A DNA stretch of 64,000 nucleotides from Salinisphaera aquimarina (lineage in GTDB: Bacteria; Pseudomonadota; Gammaproteobacteria; Nevskiales; Salinisphaeraceae): contig NZ_JBHRSS010000009.1 of the NCBI RefSeq assembly GCF_042643355.1, forward strand, positions 1 to 64,000, given 5' to 3'. Position 1 is the stretch's first letter, and every line of letters begins with the position of its first letter. Position numbers and translations under genes: made by a program. Positions 26,841 through 35,919 of this stretch are shown one piece after another. The notes beneath the pieces were generated by a model. The model saw only the letters and a program-made list of their open reading frames with translations, was not told where the DNA came from and searched no databases.

Positions 26841-27356
26841 ATGCTAAGTGTCCTGCGCACCCTCGGCATGACCTTCATGCACACCTTTCGCAAACGCGAC
26901 ACGGTGCTGTATCCGGAGGAGCAGCCGTATCTGCCGCCGCGCTATCGCGGCCGTATCGTGCTCACCCGCGATCCGGACGGCGCCGAACGCTGTGTCGCCT
27001 GCAACCTGTGCAGCGTGGCCTGCCCGGTGGACTGCATCAGCGTGGTCAAGACCGAGGACGAGACCGGGCGCTGGTATCCGGAGACATTCCGGATCAACTT
27101 CTCGCGCTGTATCTACTGCGGTTTCTGTGAAGAGGCCTGCCCGACCTATGCGATCCAGCTGACACCCGACTTCGAGATGGGCGAGTTCGATCGCCAGCAG
27201 ATGGTCTACGAGAAATCCGATCTGACCATCTCCGGGGTCGGCAAGCGCCCGGGCTACAACTTCTATCGTGTCGCCGGCATGGCCGTGGGCGGCAAGGACA
27301 AGGGCGAGGCCGTCAACGAAGCCCAGCCCATCGACGTCAAGACGCTCCTACCGTAA
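26841..27356 (+). CDS. nuoI: NADH-quinone oxidoreductase subunit I
   Basis: NuoI holds clusters N6a and N6b, coordinated by two CxxCxxCxxxCP motifs. These are visible as CVACNLCSVACPVDC and CIYCGFCEEACPTYA in this 171-residue protein. The N-terminal amphipathic segment (LRTLGMTFMHTFRKRDTVLYPEE) anchors it to the membrane arm. It sits between nuoH and nuoJ in the standard order. Confidence 0.95.
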   Translation: MLSVLRTLGMTFMHTFRKRDTVLYPEEQPYLPPRYRGRIVLTRDPDGAERCVACNLCSVACPVDCISVVKTEDETGRWYPETFRINFSRCIYCGFCEEACPTYAIQLTPDFEMGEFDRQQMVYEKSDLTISGVGKRPGYNFYRVAGMAVGGKDKGEAVNEAQPIDVKTLLP

Positions 27357-27368
27357 GGCTGCCGAGTT

Positions 27369-27926
27369 ATGTTCATCGCGTTCTATGCCGCTGCCCTGGT
27401 CGCCGTCGTCGCCACGCTGCGGGTGATCACCTGCGCCAATCCGGTGCATGCGCTGATGTATCTGATCATGTCGCTGCTGTCGGTGGCCGTGGTCTTCTAC
27501 GCGCTGGGCGCGCCGTTCGCGGCCACGCTCGAGGTCATCGTCTATGCCGGCGCGATCATGGTGCTGTTCGTGTTCGTGATCATGATGCTCAATCTCAACG
27601 TCGAGACCATGGACCGCGAACGGCGCTGGCTGGCGCCCTCGGTCTGGATCGGCCCCGGTGTGCTCGGCGTGATCCTGCTCGTCGTGATGGCGATGGCCCT
27701 CACCAGCGGCGATTCGCTGGGGACCATCGAAGGTAGCCCGCTCGACGCCCAGCGCGTGGGCATGGCCCTGTTCGGCCCCTACGTGCTGGTGGTGGAACTG
27801 GCCGCCTTCGTGCTGCTGGCCGCGCTCGTGGTCGCCGCCCATCTGGGCCGCGACGATCGCGACGTCGCCGAAACCATTGCCGGGCGCGACAGCGATACAC
27901 CGCAGCCGACGAGGGCCAAACGATGA
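27369..27926 (+). CDS. nuoJ: NADH-quinone oxidoreductase subunit J
   Basis: This 185-residue membrane subunit has about five transmembrane helices. It includes the conserved helix VIVYAGAIMVLFVFVIMMLN, whose pi-bulge is thought to be part of the proton path. A charged tail (HLGRDDRDVAETIAGRDSD) follows the last helix. The stop overlaps the nuoK start by four bases (27923-27926). Confidence 0.93.
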   Translation: MFIAFYAAALVAVVATLRVITCANPVHALMYLIMSLLSVAVVFYALGAPFAATLEVIVYAGAIMVLFVFVIMMLNLNVETMDRERRWLAPSVWIGPGVLGVILLVVMAMALTSGDSLGTIEGSPLDAQRVGMALFGPYVLVVELAAFVLLAALVVAAHLGRDDRDVAETIAGRDSDTPQPTRAKR

Positions 27927-28231
27927 ACGGACTGCCCATCGAACACGGCATGGCGCTCGCCGCCGTGCTTTTCGTACTCGGCCTGGCAGGGCTGGTGACG
28001 CGGCGCAATACGCTGTTCATCCTCATGTGCCTTGAAATCATGCTCAATTCCGCGGGGTTGGCGTTCATCGTGGCCGGTGCGCACTGGCAGCAGCCGGATG
28101 GCCAGGTGATGTTCATTCTGGTGATCACCCTCGCCGCCGCCGAGGCCAGCATCGGGCTCGGCTTGTTGCTGCAGCTGTACAAGCGCTTCAAGACAATCGA
28201 CATCGACGCCGCAAGCGAGATGCACGGATGA
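27923..28231 (+). CDS. nuoK: NADH-quinone oxidoreductase subunit K
   Basis: This 102-residue three-helix subunit is homologous to MrpC. Conserved acidic residues lie in the second and third helices (LFILMCLEIMLNSAGLAF and ITLAAAEASIGLGLLLQLYKR), corresponding to the E. coli NuoK glutamates needed for proton transfer. It overlaps both neighbours by four bases (ATGA), so J, K and L should be translated together. Confidence 0.95.
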   Translation: MNGLPIEHGMALAAVLFVLGLAGLVTRRNTLFILMCLEIMLNSAGLAFIVAGAHWQQPDGQVMFILVITLAAAEASIGLGLLLQLYKRFKTIDIDAASEMHG

Positions 28232-30081
28232 ATCTGCTCGCCCTGATCATTGCCTTTCCGCTCGCCGGCAGCCTGGTGCTGTCGTTCTTCCCGCGCATGC
28301 CCGATCGCCTGGCAAGCACCATCGGCGCGAGTTCGATCGGCCTGTCCGCCGTGCTGACCGCAATCGTCGCGTCCAGCTTTCTGGCTTCGGGCGAGCCGAG
28401 CTTCGGCCAGACACTGTGGACCTGGATCGACGTCGGCGATTTCACCCCCACGATCGGCCTGTATCTGGACGGTCTGTCGGTGACCATGCTGGGCGTGATC
28501 ACGGGGGTGGGGTTTCTCATCCACCTGTTCGCCGGCTGGTACATGACCCACGACCTGGACGGCGCGCCGGGCATGGGGCGTTTCTTCGCCTACATGAACC
28601 TGTTCATCGTCGCCATGCTGCTGCTGGTGCTGGGCGACAACCTGCTGCTGCTGTTCCTGGGCTGGGAAGGCGTGGGGCTGTGCAGCTATCTGCTGATCGG
28701 CTACTACTATCAGGACGAGGCCAATGCCTGGGCCGCCTTCAAGGCATTCCTGATCACTCGTATCGGCGACGTGTTCCTGGCGATCGGCCTGTTCCTGCTG
28801 TTCACCACGTTCGGCACGCTGGATATCCAGACGCTGCTGGAGAAAGCCCCGCAGGCGTGGGCCGAAGGCGACACCATGGCCAATGTGGCCGCCCTGCTGC
28901 TGCTCGGCGGCGCGGTCGGCAAATCCGCCCAGCTGCCGCTGCAGACCTGGCTGCCGGACGCAATGGCCGGCCCGACGCCGGTATCCGCGCTCATCCACGC
29001 CGCCACCATGGTCACCGCCGGCGTCTATCTGATCGCGCGCATGCACGGCATCTTCGAGCTGGCACCGATGGTGCTGGAACTGGTCGGCATCATCGGTGCA
29101 CTCACGCTACTGCTGGCCGGCTTCGCGGCCCTGTGCCAGACCGATATCAAGCGCGTGCTGGCCTACTCGACCATGAGCCAGATCGGCTACATGTTCCTGG
29201 CCCTGGGCGTGGGCGCCTGGGACGCGGCCATCTTCCATCTGATGATCCACGCCTTCTTCAAGGCCTTGCTGTTCCTGGCCTCGGGCTCGGTGATCATCGC
29301 CTGTCATCACGAACAGGACATCTTCAAGATGGGCGGGCTGCGGCATAAGCTGAAGCTCGACTACGGGGTGTTCATCATCGGCGGCGCTGCCCTGTCGGCC
29401 CTGCCGCTGGTGACCGCCGGCTTCTATTCCAAGGACGAGATCCTGTGGCTGTCGTTCGCCAACGGCCACCACGTGCTCTGGTTCGCCGGTCTGGTCGGCG
29501 CCTTCCTGACCGCGGTCTATACTTTCCGCATGATCTTCATTGCCTTCCACGGCGACGAGAAGACTCATGCCCATGCGGGCAGCGGCATCACCCATCACCT
29601 GCCGCTGATCGTGCTGGCGATCCTGTCGACCTTCGTCGGCGCCTGGATTCATCCGCCGCTGGGCGATGTATTGCCGCACGCCGAAGCCGGTGGTCACGGC
29701 ATCCTGCAGCTGAGCCTGGAGATCCTGTCGAGCGTGGTCGCGGTCGTCGGGCTCGGCGTGGCCGCGGCCCTGTTCCTGGGCAATCGCGAGACCGCCAACC
29801 GGCTGGCCGGCACGCCGGCCGGGCGCACCCTGTGGCAGCTGTGGCACAACGCCTGGGGATTCGATGCGATCTACGATGTGCTGTTCGTCAAACCCTATCT
29901 GTTTCTTACCGCGCTGCATCGCCGCGATTGGGTCAATTCGCTGATGAACATCGTGCCGGGCTTGGCCCTGGCCCTCAACGGCGTGCTCTCGCCGATGCAG
30001 AACGGGCGACTGCGCTGGTACGCGCTGTCATTGTTTGCCGGCGCTGCAGTGCTGCTCGCCGCCCTGATGTTTGGCGGATAG
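28228..30081 (+). CDS. nuoL: NADH-quinone oxidoreductase subunit L
   Basis: This 617-residue antiporter-like proton-pumping subunit is at the distal end of the membrane arm. Visible blocks are LGWEGVGLCSYLLIGYY with its key Glu, KSAQLPLQTWLPDAMAGPTPVSALIHAATMVTAGVYL, DIKRVLAYSTMSQIGYMF, and HAFFKALLFL. The C-terminal lateral helix and final anchor helix (RWYALSLFAGAAVLLAALMF) are present. Confidence 0.96.
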   Translation: MNLLALIIAFPLAGSLVLSFFPRMPDRLASTIGASSIGLSAVLTAIVASSFLASGEPSFGQTLWTWIDVGDFTPTIGLYLDGLSVTMLGVITGVGFLIHLFAGWYMTHDLDGAPGMGRFFAYMNLFIVAMLLLVLGDNLLLLFLGWEGVGLCSYLLIGYYYQDEANAWAAFKAFLITRIGDVFLAIGLFLLFTTFGTLDIQTLLEKAPQAWAEGDTMANVAALLLLGGAVGKSAQLPLQTWLPDAMAGPTPVSALIHAATMVTAGVYLIARMHGIFELAPMVLELVGIIGALTLLLAGFAALCQTDIKRVLAYSTMSQIGYMFLALGVGAWDAAIFHLMIHAFFKALLFLASGSVIIACHHEQDIFKMGGLRHKLKLDYGVFIIGGAALSALPLVTAGFYSKDEILWLSFANGHHVLWFAGLVGAFLTAVYTFRMIFIAFHGDEKTHAHAGSGITHHLPLIVLAILSTFVGAWIHPPLGDVLPHAEAGGHGILQLSLEILSSVVAVVGLGVAAALFLGNRETANRLAGTPAGRTLWQLWHNAWGFDAIYDVLFVKPYLFLTALHRRDWVNSLMNIVPGLALALNGVLSPMQNGRLRWYALSLFAGAAVLLAALMFGG

Positions 30082-30124
30082 ACATGCACATGGTGATTTC
30101 AGGAACCGCGTTTAAGGAAGCCCG

Positions 30125-31651
30125 ATGATCCTCTGCTGGATTCTTTTCGTTCCGTTCATCGGCGGCCTGCTGTGCTGGCAGCTGGAGAGCCGGCACGCGC
30201 CTTCCCAGATGCCGCGCTGGATCGCGCTGATCACGATGCTGATCGTGGTCGCGCTGTCGTTGTGGCTGTGGGTCACCGGTGACTACTCGCTTACAGGCGC
30301 GGTCGGCGATACCCCGGCCTGGCAACAGCAGTTCCAGATCGGCTGGATCGATCGCTTCGGCATCTCCTTCCATCTGGCCCTGGACGGCCTGTCGCTGATC
30401 ATGATCACGCTGACCGGTTTTCTCGGCGTGCTCGCGGTGGTGTGCTCGTGGCAGGAAATCACCAATCGCATCGGCTTCTTTCATCTCAACCTGCTGTGGA
30501 TCATCGGCGGCGTGGTCGGCGTATTCCTGGCGGTCGATCTGTTCCTGTTCTTCTTCTTCTGGGAGATGATGCTGGTACCGATGTATTTCCTGATCGCGCT
30601 GTGGGGACACAGCGGGTCGAAGGGCAATACGCGCATCTCGGCGGCGATCAAGTTCTTCATCTATACCCAGGCCAGCGGCCTGCTGATGCTGGTGTCGATA
30701 CTGGGGCTGGTGTTCGCCCACTACAGCCAGACCGGCACATTCACCTTCGACTATTCGGTGCTGCGCGACACGCCGCTGCAGGGGCCGGTCGCCTATATCC
30801 TGATGCTCGGCTTCTTCGTCGCCTTCGCGGTCAAACTGCCGGTGGTGCCGTTGCACGGCTGGCTGCCGGACGCGCATGCGCAGGCCCCCACGGCCGGTTC
30901 CGTGGATCTGGCCGGCATCCTGCTCAAGACCGCGGCCTACGGCATGATGCGCTACGCGATCCCGCTGTTTCCGGAAGCCTCCGCCCAGTTCGCGCCGATC
31001 GCGATGGCGCTGGGGCTGGTGGGTATCTACTACGGCGCGCTGCTGGCGTTCTCGCAGACCGACGTCAAGCGCCTGATCGCCTGTTCCAGCATCTCGCATA
31101 TGGGCTTCGTGCTCATCGGCATCTATTCGGGCTCGCTGCTGGCGCTGCAGGGCGTGATCGTGCAGATGGTGGCGCATGCGTTCTCCGCCGCCGGGCTGTT
31201 CATCATCTCCGGCCAGATCTACGAACGCATCCATACCCGCAACATGCCCGAGATGGGCGGGCTATTCGGGCGCATGGGCGCGCTACCCGGCTTCGCGCTG
31301 GTCTTCGTCATGGCCTCGCTGGGGATGCCGGGCACGGCCAACTTCGTCGGCGAGTTCCTGATCCTGTTCGGCGCATTCCCGAGCGTGCCCTGGGTAGTGG
31401 TGATCGCCAGCGGCGGACTGGTGCTGGCCGCGGTCTACTCGCTGGTGCTCATGCACCGCGTCTACTGGGGCCCGTCCAAATCCGACGCGTCGCTGGGCGG
31501 ACTTGATCCGCGCGAGTACAGCATGATGCTGCTGCTGCTCGTGCTGACCCTGCTCGTGGGCCTGTATCCGCAGTCCGTGCTCAATATCTCGCAGACGGCG
31601 ATGACCGAAGTCTCGCACTGGTTCGCCGTCTCTCCGCTGCCGACACGCTAA
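30125..31651 (+). CDS. nuoM: NADH-quinone oxidoreductase subunit M
   Basis: This second antiporter-like subunit has 508 residues and about 14 helices. The signature blocks are FFFFWEMMLVPMYFLIALWG, KLPVVPLHGWLPDAHAQAPTAGSV, LKTAAYGMMRY, and DVKRLIACSSISHMGFVL. The ATG is preceded by AAGGA at a good distance, and 43 bases separate it from nuoL. Confidence 0.96.
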   Translation: MILCWILFVPFIGGLLCWQLESRHAPSQMPRWIALITMLIVVALSLWLWVTGDYSLTGAVGDTPAWQQQFQIGWIDRFGISFHLALDGLSLIMITLTGFLGVLAVVCSWQEITNRIGFFHLNLLWIIGGVVGVFLAVDLFLFFFFWEMMLVPMYFLIALWGHSGSKGNTRISAAIKFFIYTQASGLLMLVSILGLVFAHYSQTGTFTFDYSVLRDTPLQGPVAYILMLGFFVAFAVKLPVVPLHGWLPDAHAQAPTAGSVDLAGILLKTAAYGMMRYAIPLFPEASAQFAPIAMALGLVGIYYGALLAFSQTDVKRLIACSSISHMGFVLIGIYSGSLLALQGVIVQMVAHAFSAAGLFIISGQIYERIHTRNMPEMGGLFGRMGALPGFALVFVMASLGMPGTANFVGEFLILFGAFPSVPWVVVIASGGLVLAAVYSLVLMHRVYWGPSKSDASLGGLDPREYSMMLLLLVLTLLVGLYPQSVLNISQTAMTEVSHWFAVSPLPTR

Positions 31652-31662
31652 GCGACGTTGCC

Positions 31663-33120
31663 ATGAACCAGTTCTCGACTCATCTGCTTGCGCTTGCTCC
31701 GCTGGTCGCTCTCTGTGCGACCATCGTCGCGGTAGTCTTCGCGATCGCGTTCCGCCGGCAACATTTCGCCACCGCGACCATGACCGTGATCGGGCTCAAT
31801 GTCGCCCTGCTGTCGCTGCTGGGCGTGCTCCGGGTCACCCCGATACAGGTCACGCCGCTATTCATCATCGACAACTACTCGGTGCTGTTCTTCGCGATCG
31901 TGCTGGTGGCCTCGCTCGCCTGTACCACGCTCGCACACGCCTATCTGTCGACCCTGCCCGACCGGCGCGAAGAGTTCTATATCCTGCTGCTGTGTTCAGC
32001 GGGCGGGGCCATGGCGCTGATTGCCAGCCGGCATCTGGCCTCGCTGTTCATCGGCCTGGAACTGTTGTCGGTGCCGCTGTACGGCATGGTGGCCTACGCC
32101 TATCGCGACCGCATCTCGCTGGAAGCCGGCCTCAAGTACATGATCCTGTCGGGCGCGGCCTCGGCTTTCCTGCTGTTCGGCATGGCGCTGATCTACGGCG
32201 CCTCCGGCACCCTCGTCTATGCCGATCTGGCCGCGCTGACGAGCGACGGCGGCGGTCACCAGAGCTGGCTGCTGATGGGCATGGGCATGATGGTCGTGGC
32301 ACTGGCCTTCAAGCTGTCGCTGGTGCCCTTTCATCTGTGGACGCCCGATGTCTATGAAGGCGCACCGGGGCCTGTCTCGGCGTTTCTCGCCACCGTCAGC
32401 AAGGTGGCGGTGTTCGCCCTGCTGCTGCGTTTTTTCACCCTCGCCCCGCCGGCCGACAGTAGCTGGCTGCTGACCCTGCTCGGCGTGGTCGCGTTCGCGT
32501 CGATGATGATCGGCAACCTGCTGGCCCTGCGTCAGAACAACATCAAACGCCTGCTCGGTTATTCCTCGATCGCGCATCTGGGCTATCTGCTCACCGCGAT
32601 TGTAGCGGGCGGCAGCGGCCTGGCCGCGGAGACCGTCGGCGTCTATCTGGCCACCTATGTCGCCACCACGCTCGGCGCTTTCGGCGTGGTCACACTGGTG
32701 TCCAGCCCCTATTCGGGCACCGATGCCGGCGCGCTGCACCACTATCGGGGCCTGTTCTGGCGGCGGCCGTATCTGGCCGCGGTAATGACCGTGATGATGC
32801 TCTCGCTCGCCGGCATTCCGATGACCGCCGGCTTCGTCGGCAAGTTCTATGCGATCGCCGTGGGCGTCGAATCCGGCCTGTGGTGGCTGGTCGGCGGCAT
32901 CGTCGCCGGCAGCGCGATCGGTCTTTACTACTACCTGCGCGTGATGGTGATCCTTTACCTGGATCAGCCCGGCGAAAGCCGCCGCGACGCCGTCTCCGGC
33001 TGGGGCCAGCAATCCGGCGGCATCATGGTTATCCTGATCGCCCTCGCCGTGCTCTTCTTCGGCATCTTCCCGGCACCGCTGATCAAGTTCGTGACCGCGG
33101 CCGGGATTGGTGGGTTCTGA
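31663..33120 (+). CDS. nuoN: NADH-quinone oxidoreductase subunit N
   Basis: This third antiporter-like subunit (485 residues) closes the operon. Blocks are GLELLSVPLYGMVAY, LEAGLKYMILSGAASAFLLFG, FKLSLVPFHLWTPDVYEGAPGPVSAF and NIKRLLGYSSIAHLGYLL. All fourteen nuo polypeptides are encoded by the thirteen genes A to N in this window (C and D are fused), so complex I is complete here. No clear U-tract terminator follows; an inverted repeat lies 33 bases downstream. Confidence 0.96.
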   Translation: MNQFSTHLLALAPLVALCATIVAVVFAIAFRRQHFATATMTVIGLNVALLSLLGVLRVTPIQVTPLFIIDNYSVLFFAIVLVASLACTTLAHAYLSTLPDRREEFYILLLCSAGGAMALIASRHLASLFIGLELLSVPLYGMVAYAYRDRISLEAGLKYMILSGAASAFLLFGMALIYGASGTLVYADLAALTSDGGGHQSWLLMGMGMMVVALAFKLSLVPFHLWTPDVYEGAPGPVSAFLATVSKVAVFALLLRFFTLAPPADSSWLLTLLGVVAFASMMIGNLLALRQNNIKRLLGYSSIAHLGYLLTAIVAGGSGLAAETVGVYLATYVATTLGAFGVVTLVSSPYSGTDAGALHHYRGLFWRRPYLAAVMTVMMLSLAGIPMTAGFVGKFYAIAVGVESGLWWLVGGIVAGSAIGLYYYLRVMVILYLDQPGESRRDAVSGWGQQSGGIMVILIALAVLFFGIFPAPLIKFVTAAGIGGF

Positions 33121-33152
33121 TTCTGCCTTTTCACGCTTGAGCTATGGCACTT

Positions 33153-33221
33153 ATCCGGCGCAGGATGTATGCGGATGAGTGCAAATGTGGATTAGCGACC
33201 GGGTCTTCAACTGCGCCGGAT
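33153..33221. repeat. 11-bp inverted repeat downstream of nuoN
   Basis: ATCCGGCGCAG at 33153-33163 is matched perfectly by CTGCGCCGGAT at 33211-33221, with a 47-base loop. It marks the boundary between the GC-rich nuo operon and the AT-richer gene that follows. It could be a large terminator-like structure or a junction of inserted DNA; there is no T-run. Confidence 0.4.
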
Positions 33222-33307
33222 GGCCTTGGTAAAACGTTCGCCATTTCTTTCGACAAAACGAATAGCTAATAGATCGGCTATGTGTTTTCAGATCCGGCCG
33301 CGACAAG

Positions 33308-34186
33308 ATGATCCTTAGTCCCAAGTCGCTCGAGAAATTGAGACTCCTCATCAATGAGGAAACGGAATATCGCTCCGGGCCCCAGCTCGTTCAGTTCTTC
33401 AACAATCTTGGCTTCAAAGACGCGTATGGCCAAGGATTTCCTTCCCGGTGGGTTTACACAGATGAAAAGCTCAAAAATATCAATGGCTCACCAGAACTGG
33501 ACAGATGCATAAGAGAGGTTTTAGCACCTGTAAATTTTATCGGCGAGGTCGACAAGTTAGACGCCCACATAGCAGGCTTCAACAAGTTTGTAACATTCGA
33601 TAAATGGAAGGTAGTGCGCGAAGGGGCAGAAATCTCTTTCAAAAAGTTGGAAAAGATTGAGATAGAGGAACCGCCGCGTGAGACAGAAGCTACAAGTGAG
33701 GACGAGTTTCTAACCCGGGAATTCACAAACGTATCGGTCTCAAGGATTGGTCTGGAAAGCACCGTCTCCGAAATTCTTGATCAACGCATAAGGGAGATCG
33801 AAAAGTGCTTTAGTTCTGGTGCGCATTTATCAGTAATCCTAATGGCAGGCAGCACTCTTGAGGGAGTACTACTTGGCCTAGCATTTGCGCATCCGAAGCA
33901 CTTCAACTCCGCAAACGCATCGCCGAAAGATGTATCGGGCAAAGTTAGGCAATTTCAGCACTGGAAGCTGAGTTCATTTATCGACGTCGCCCACGAGCTT
34001 CGCCTCGTCCAGCACGATACGCAGAAGTTCAGTCACACCTTGCGCGATTTCCGTAACTACATACATCCATTCCAGCAGATGGCATCCGGGTTCACTCCCC
34101 GCCAACACACTGCAAAACTCTGCCTGCAGGTACTTCGAGCCGCGATCCATGAGATCAGCGAAAACATTAGCCAAATCCGCAGATAG
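33308..34186 (+). CDS. Unknown protein with HEPN-like C-terminal region, low GC
   Basis: I do not recognise this 292-residue protein as a named family. The N-terminal 80 residues (LRLLINEETEYRSGP, FFNNLGFKDAYGQGFPSRW, LAPVNFIG) look like a compact domain seen ahead of effector domains in abortive-infection-type proteins. The C-terminal half is helical, with GSTLEGVLLGLA and LRDFRNYIHPFQQ. Arg246 to His253 makes an Rx6H motif and RNYIHP resembles HEPN ribonuclease motifs. Codon use is visibly AT-richer (AAA, ATA, TTA) than in neighbouring genes, suggesting transfer. There is no toxin-antitoxin partner or adjacent defence gene. A defence or RNase role is inference. Confidence 0.55.
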   Translation: MILSPKSLEKLRLLINEETEYRSGPQLVQFFNNLGFKDAYGQGFPSRWVYTDEKLKNINGSPELDRCIREVLAPVNFIGEVDKLDAHIAGFNKFVTFDKWKVVREGAEISFKKLEKIEIEEPPRETEATSEDEFLTREFTNVSVSRIGLESTVSEILDQRIREIEKCFSSGAHLSVILMAGSTLEGVLLGLAFAHPKHFNSANASPKDVSGKVRQFQHWKLSSFIDVAHELRLVQHDTQKFSHTLRDFRNYIHPFQQMASGFTPRQHTAKLCLQVLRAAIHEISENISQIRR

Positions 34187-34500
34187 CAATATGTTGAAAT
34201 CGACGCGCGAACCGCTTCGCGCGTCCGTCGCATCTGCATCCAGACATTTTCTGCATGTCGTATAAGTGGCACAAGCGATACCCAGCGTCCGGTTTCCAAC
34301 AATTCCTCTTCTTCAGTCGCTATGACGAGACTAGCCCAATCCGTCTTGTCGGCGGTAGCCGACACCAATCTGAGTCATCTGCGGATAAATGGCTCCCCAA
34401 GAACGGCCGATTCAGTGTCAGACAACTCAATCTCGTATTGTTTGCGCTCATTCGTTTCCAATCGCGTAGAAGCGTCCAAAGAATGCGGCTCGCAGACAAA
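34187..34500. other. AT-richer non-coding stretch after the HEPN-like gene
   Basis: In these 314 bases I see no convincing gene on either strand; open frames present are short and mostly continue into the antisense of the next gene. The base composition stays intermediate up to about 34500, where the GC-rich oxidase gene ends. It probably represents the right flank of the inserted segment. A perfect 10-bp stem-loop lies at its left edge (34202-34225). Confidence 0.5.
34202..34225 (+). terminator. Stem-loop after the HEPN-like gene, possible terminator
   Basis: GACGCGCGAA (34202-34211) pairs perfectly with TTCGCGCGTC (34216-34225) around the loop CCGC, 16 bases after the stop codon. No T-run follows, so it is not a canonical intrinsic terminator. 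Confidence 0.4.
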
Positions 34501-35919
34501 CTACAACTTAGGAACAATCACGCCCGGGTTGAGCCGATTATCCGGATCGAGCGCCGTCTTGATTGCGCGCATCATGTCGAGCTCCACCGGCTGCTTGTAG
34601 CGGGCAAGCGCCTCCACCTTGAGCCGGCCGATGCCGTGCTCGGCCGCGAACGAACCGCCCATATCCACGACGATATCGTGCACGACCTGGTGGGCATGCT
34701 CCGATTCCGCCATGAAGGCGCTGTCATCGCCGCCCGCGGGCTTGGACAGATTGAAGTGCAGGTTGCCGTCGCCGACGTGGCCGAACGGGCACGGCCGTAC
34801 ACCGGGCAGCGCCTGCTTGATCGCCGGCAGCGCGCGCGAGAGGAAGGTCGGCAGCTTCGAGACCGGCAACGAAATATCGTGCTTGATCGACGCGCCCTCG
34901 GCGACCTGGGCCGGCGGCAGCGACTCGCGCAGATGCCATAGCCTGATCGCGGACGCCGCGTCGGTGGCGATGCGTACATCGCGCAAGCGGTTTTCATATT
35001 TCGCCCGCGCCACCACGCTGTCCATGATCGCGGGCAGCCAGTCGCCTTCGGCGGAACTGCCGAGCTCCGCCAGCAGATACCAGTCGTATTCACGCGCGAA
35101 GGGTTTGTCGCAGCCCTCGATATGGGCGCAGGCCAGTTCCACGGACTGCCGTGACATCAGTTCGCAACCGGTGAGATTGTGTCCGGACGCCGCGATCAGT
35201 CGTCGTTGCAGCACCACCGCATCGGCCGGATCGTCCAGCCCGAACAATGCCACGACCTGTTGCACGATCGGGTCATAGAGCTTGAACACGGCCGCTGTCA
35301 CTATGCCCAGCGCGCCTTCGCTGCCAACGAACAGATCGTTGAGATCGAAACCACTGTTGTCTTTTCGCAGGCCGGACAGGTTGTGCCAGACACGCCCATC
35401 GGCGAGCACGACCTCGAGGCCGAGCACCAGATCGCGGGTATTGCCGTAGCGCACGACGTTGAGCCCGCCGGCATTGGTGGCAAGGTTGCCGCCGATACGA
35501 CAACGCGCCTTCGAGGCCAGCGTCAGGGGGAAATACAGTCCGGCATCGGCTGCGGCCTGCTGTGCGTCGGCCAGAATACAACCGGCCTCGACGGTCATGG
35601 TGGCGTTGTCGACATCGACTTCGCGCACCCTGTCTAGTCGTTCCAGACTGACGATGACCTCCCGCTGCGCGTCACCGGCCGCGGAGCCGCCGACCAGCCC
35701 GGTATTACCGGACTGCGCGACCACGGCAAGTCCGGCCTCGGCGCAGGCTTCGATCACGCGCGCCACCTCGTCGGTATCGGCTGGCCGCACTACCGCGAGC
35801 GCGGCAGGCTCGAATTCACCGCGCCAGTCCTTGAGGTACGACGCTGCGTCTGCAGCCGGTAAAACCTGCGACGAACCGACGATGTCACGCAGCGCCTCCA
35901 ATGCCTCATTAGACGTCAC
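34501..35919 (-). CDS. FAD-linked 2-hydroxyacid dehydrogenase (D-2-hydroxyglutarate/D-lactate/GlcD family)
   Basis: This 472-residue PCMH-type flavoprotein oxidises a D-2-hydroxyacid. FAD-binding blocks are VVAQSGNTGLVGGS, GGNLATNAGGLNVVRYGNTRDLVLGLE and VGSEGALGIVT. The C-terminal catalytic part has SIKHDISLPVS, CPFGHVGDGNLHFN with the metal-binding histidines, and AEHGIGRLK. The ISLPVS pattern favours D-2-hydroxyglutarate dehydrogenase over glycolate oxidase, and no glcE or glcF is adjacent. The start is a GTG at 35919 that overlaps the upstream stop (GTGA) with AAGGAA before it. An upstream in-frame ATG would read through the neighbouring gene. Confidence 0.83.
   Translation of the reverse strand: MTSNEALEALRDIVGSSQVLPAADAASYLKDWRGEFEPAALAVVRPADTDEVARVIEACAEAGLAVVAQSGNTGLVGGSAAGDAQREVIVSLERLDRVREVDVDNATMTVEAGCILADAQQAAADAGLYFPLTLASKARCRIGGNLATNAGGLNVVRYGNTRDLVLGLEVVLADGRVWHNLSGLRKDNSGFDLNDLFVGSEGALGIVTAAVFKLYDPIVQQVVALFGLDDPADAVVLQRRLIAASGHNLTGCELMSRQSVELACAHIEGCDKPFAREYDWYLLAELGSSAEGDWLPAIMDSVVARAKYENRLRDVRIATDAASAIRLWHLRESLPPAQVAEGASIKHDISLPVSKLPTFLSRALPAIKQALPGVRPCPFGHVGDGNLHFNLSKPAGGDDSAFMAESEHAHQVVHDIVVDMGGSFAAEHGIGRLKVEALARYKQPVELDMMRAIKTALDPDNRLNPGVIVPKL

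Noticed and set aside
33308..34186. Toxin-antitoxin module
   Set aside because: There is no small partner gene on either side and the protein is long, so only a solitary HEPN-like candidate can be claimed.
34255..34941. 228-codon frame on the plus strand
   Set aside because: Most of it is antisense to the 2-hydroxyacid dehydrogenase, and the part before 34500 has no protein-like sequence.
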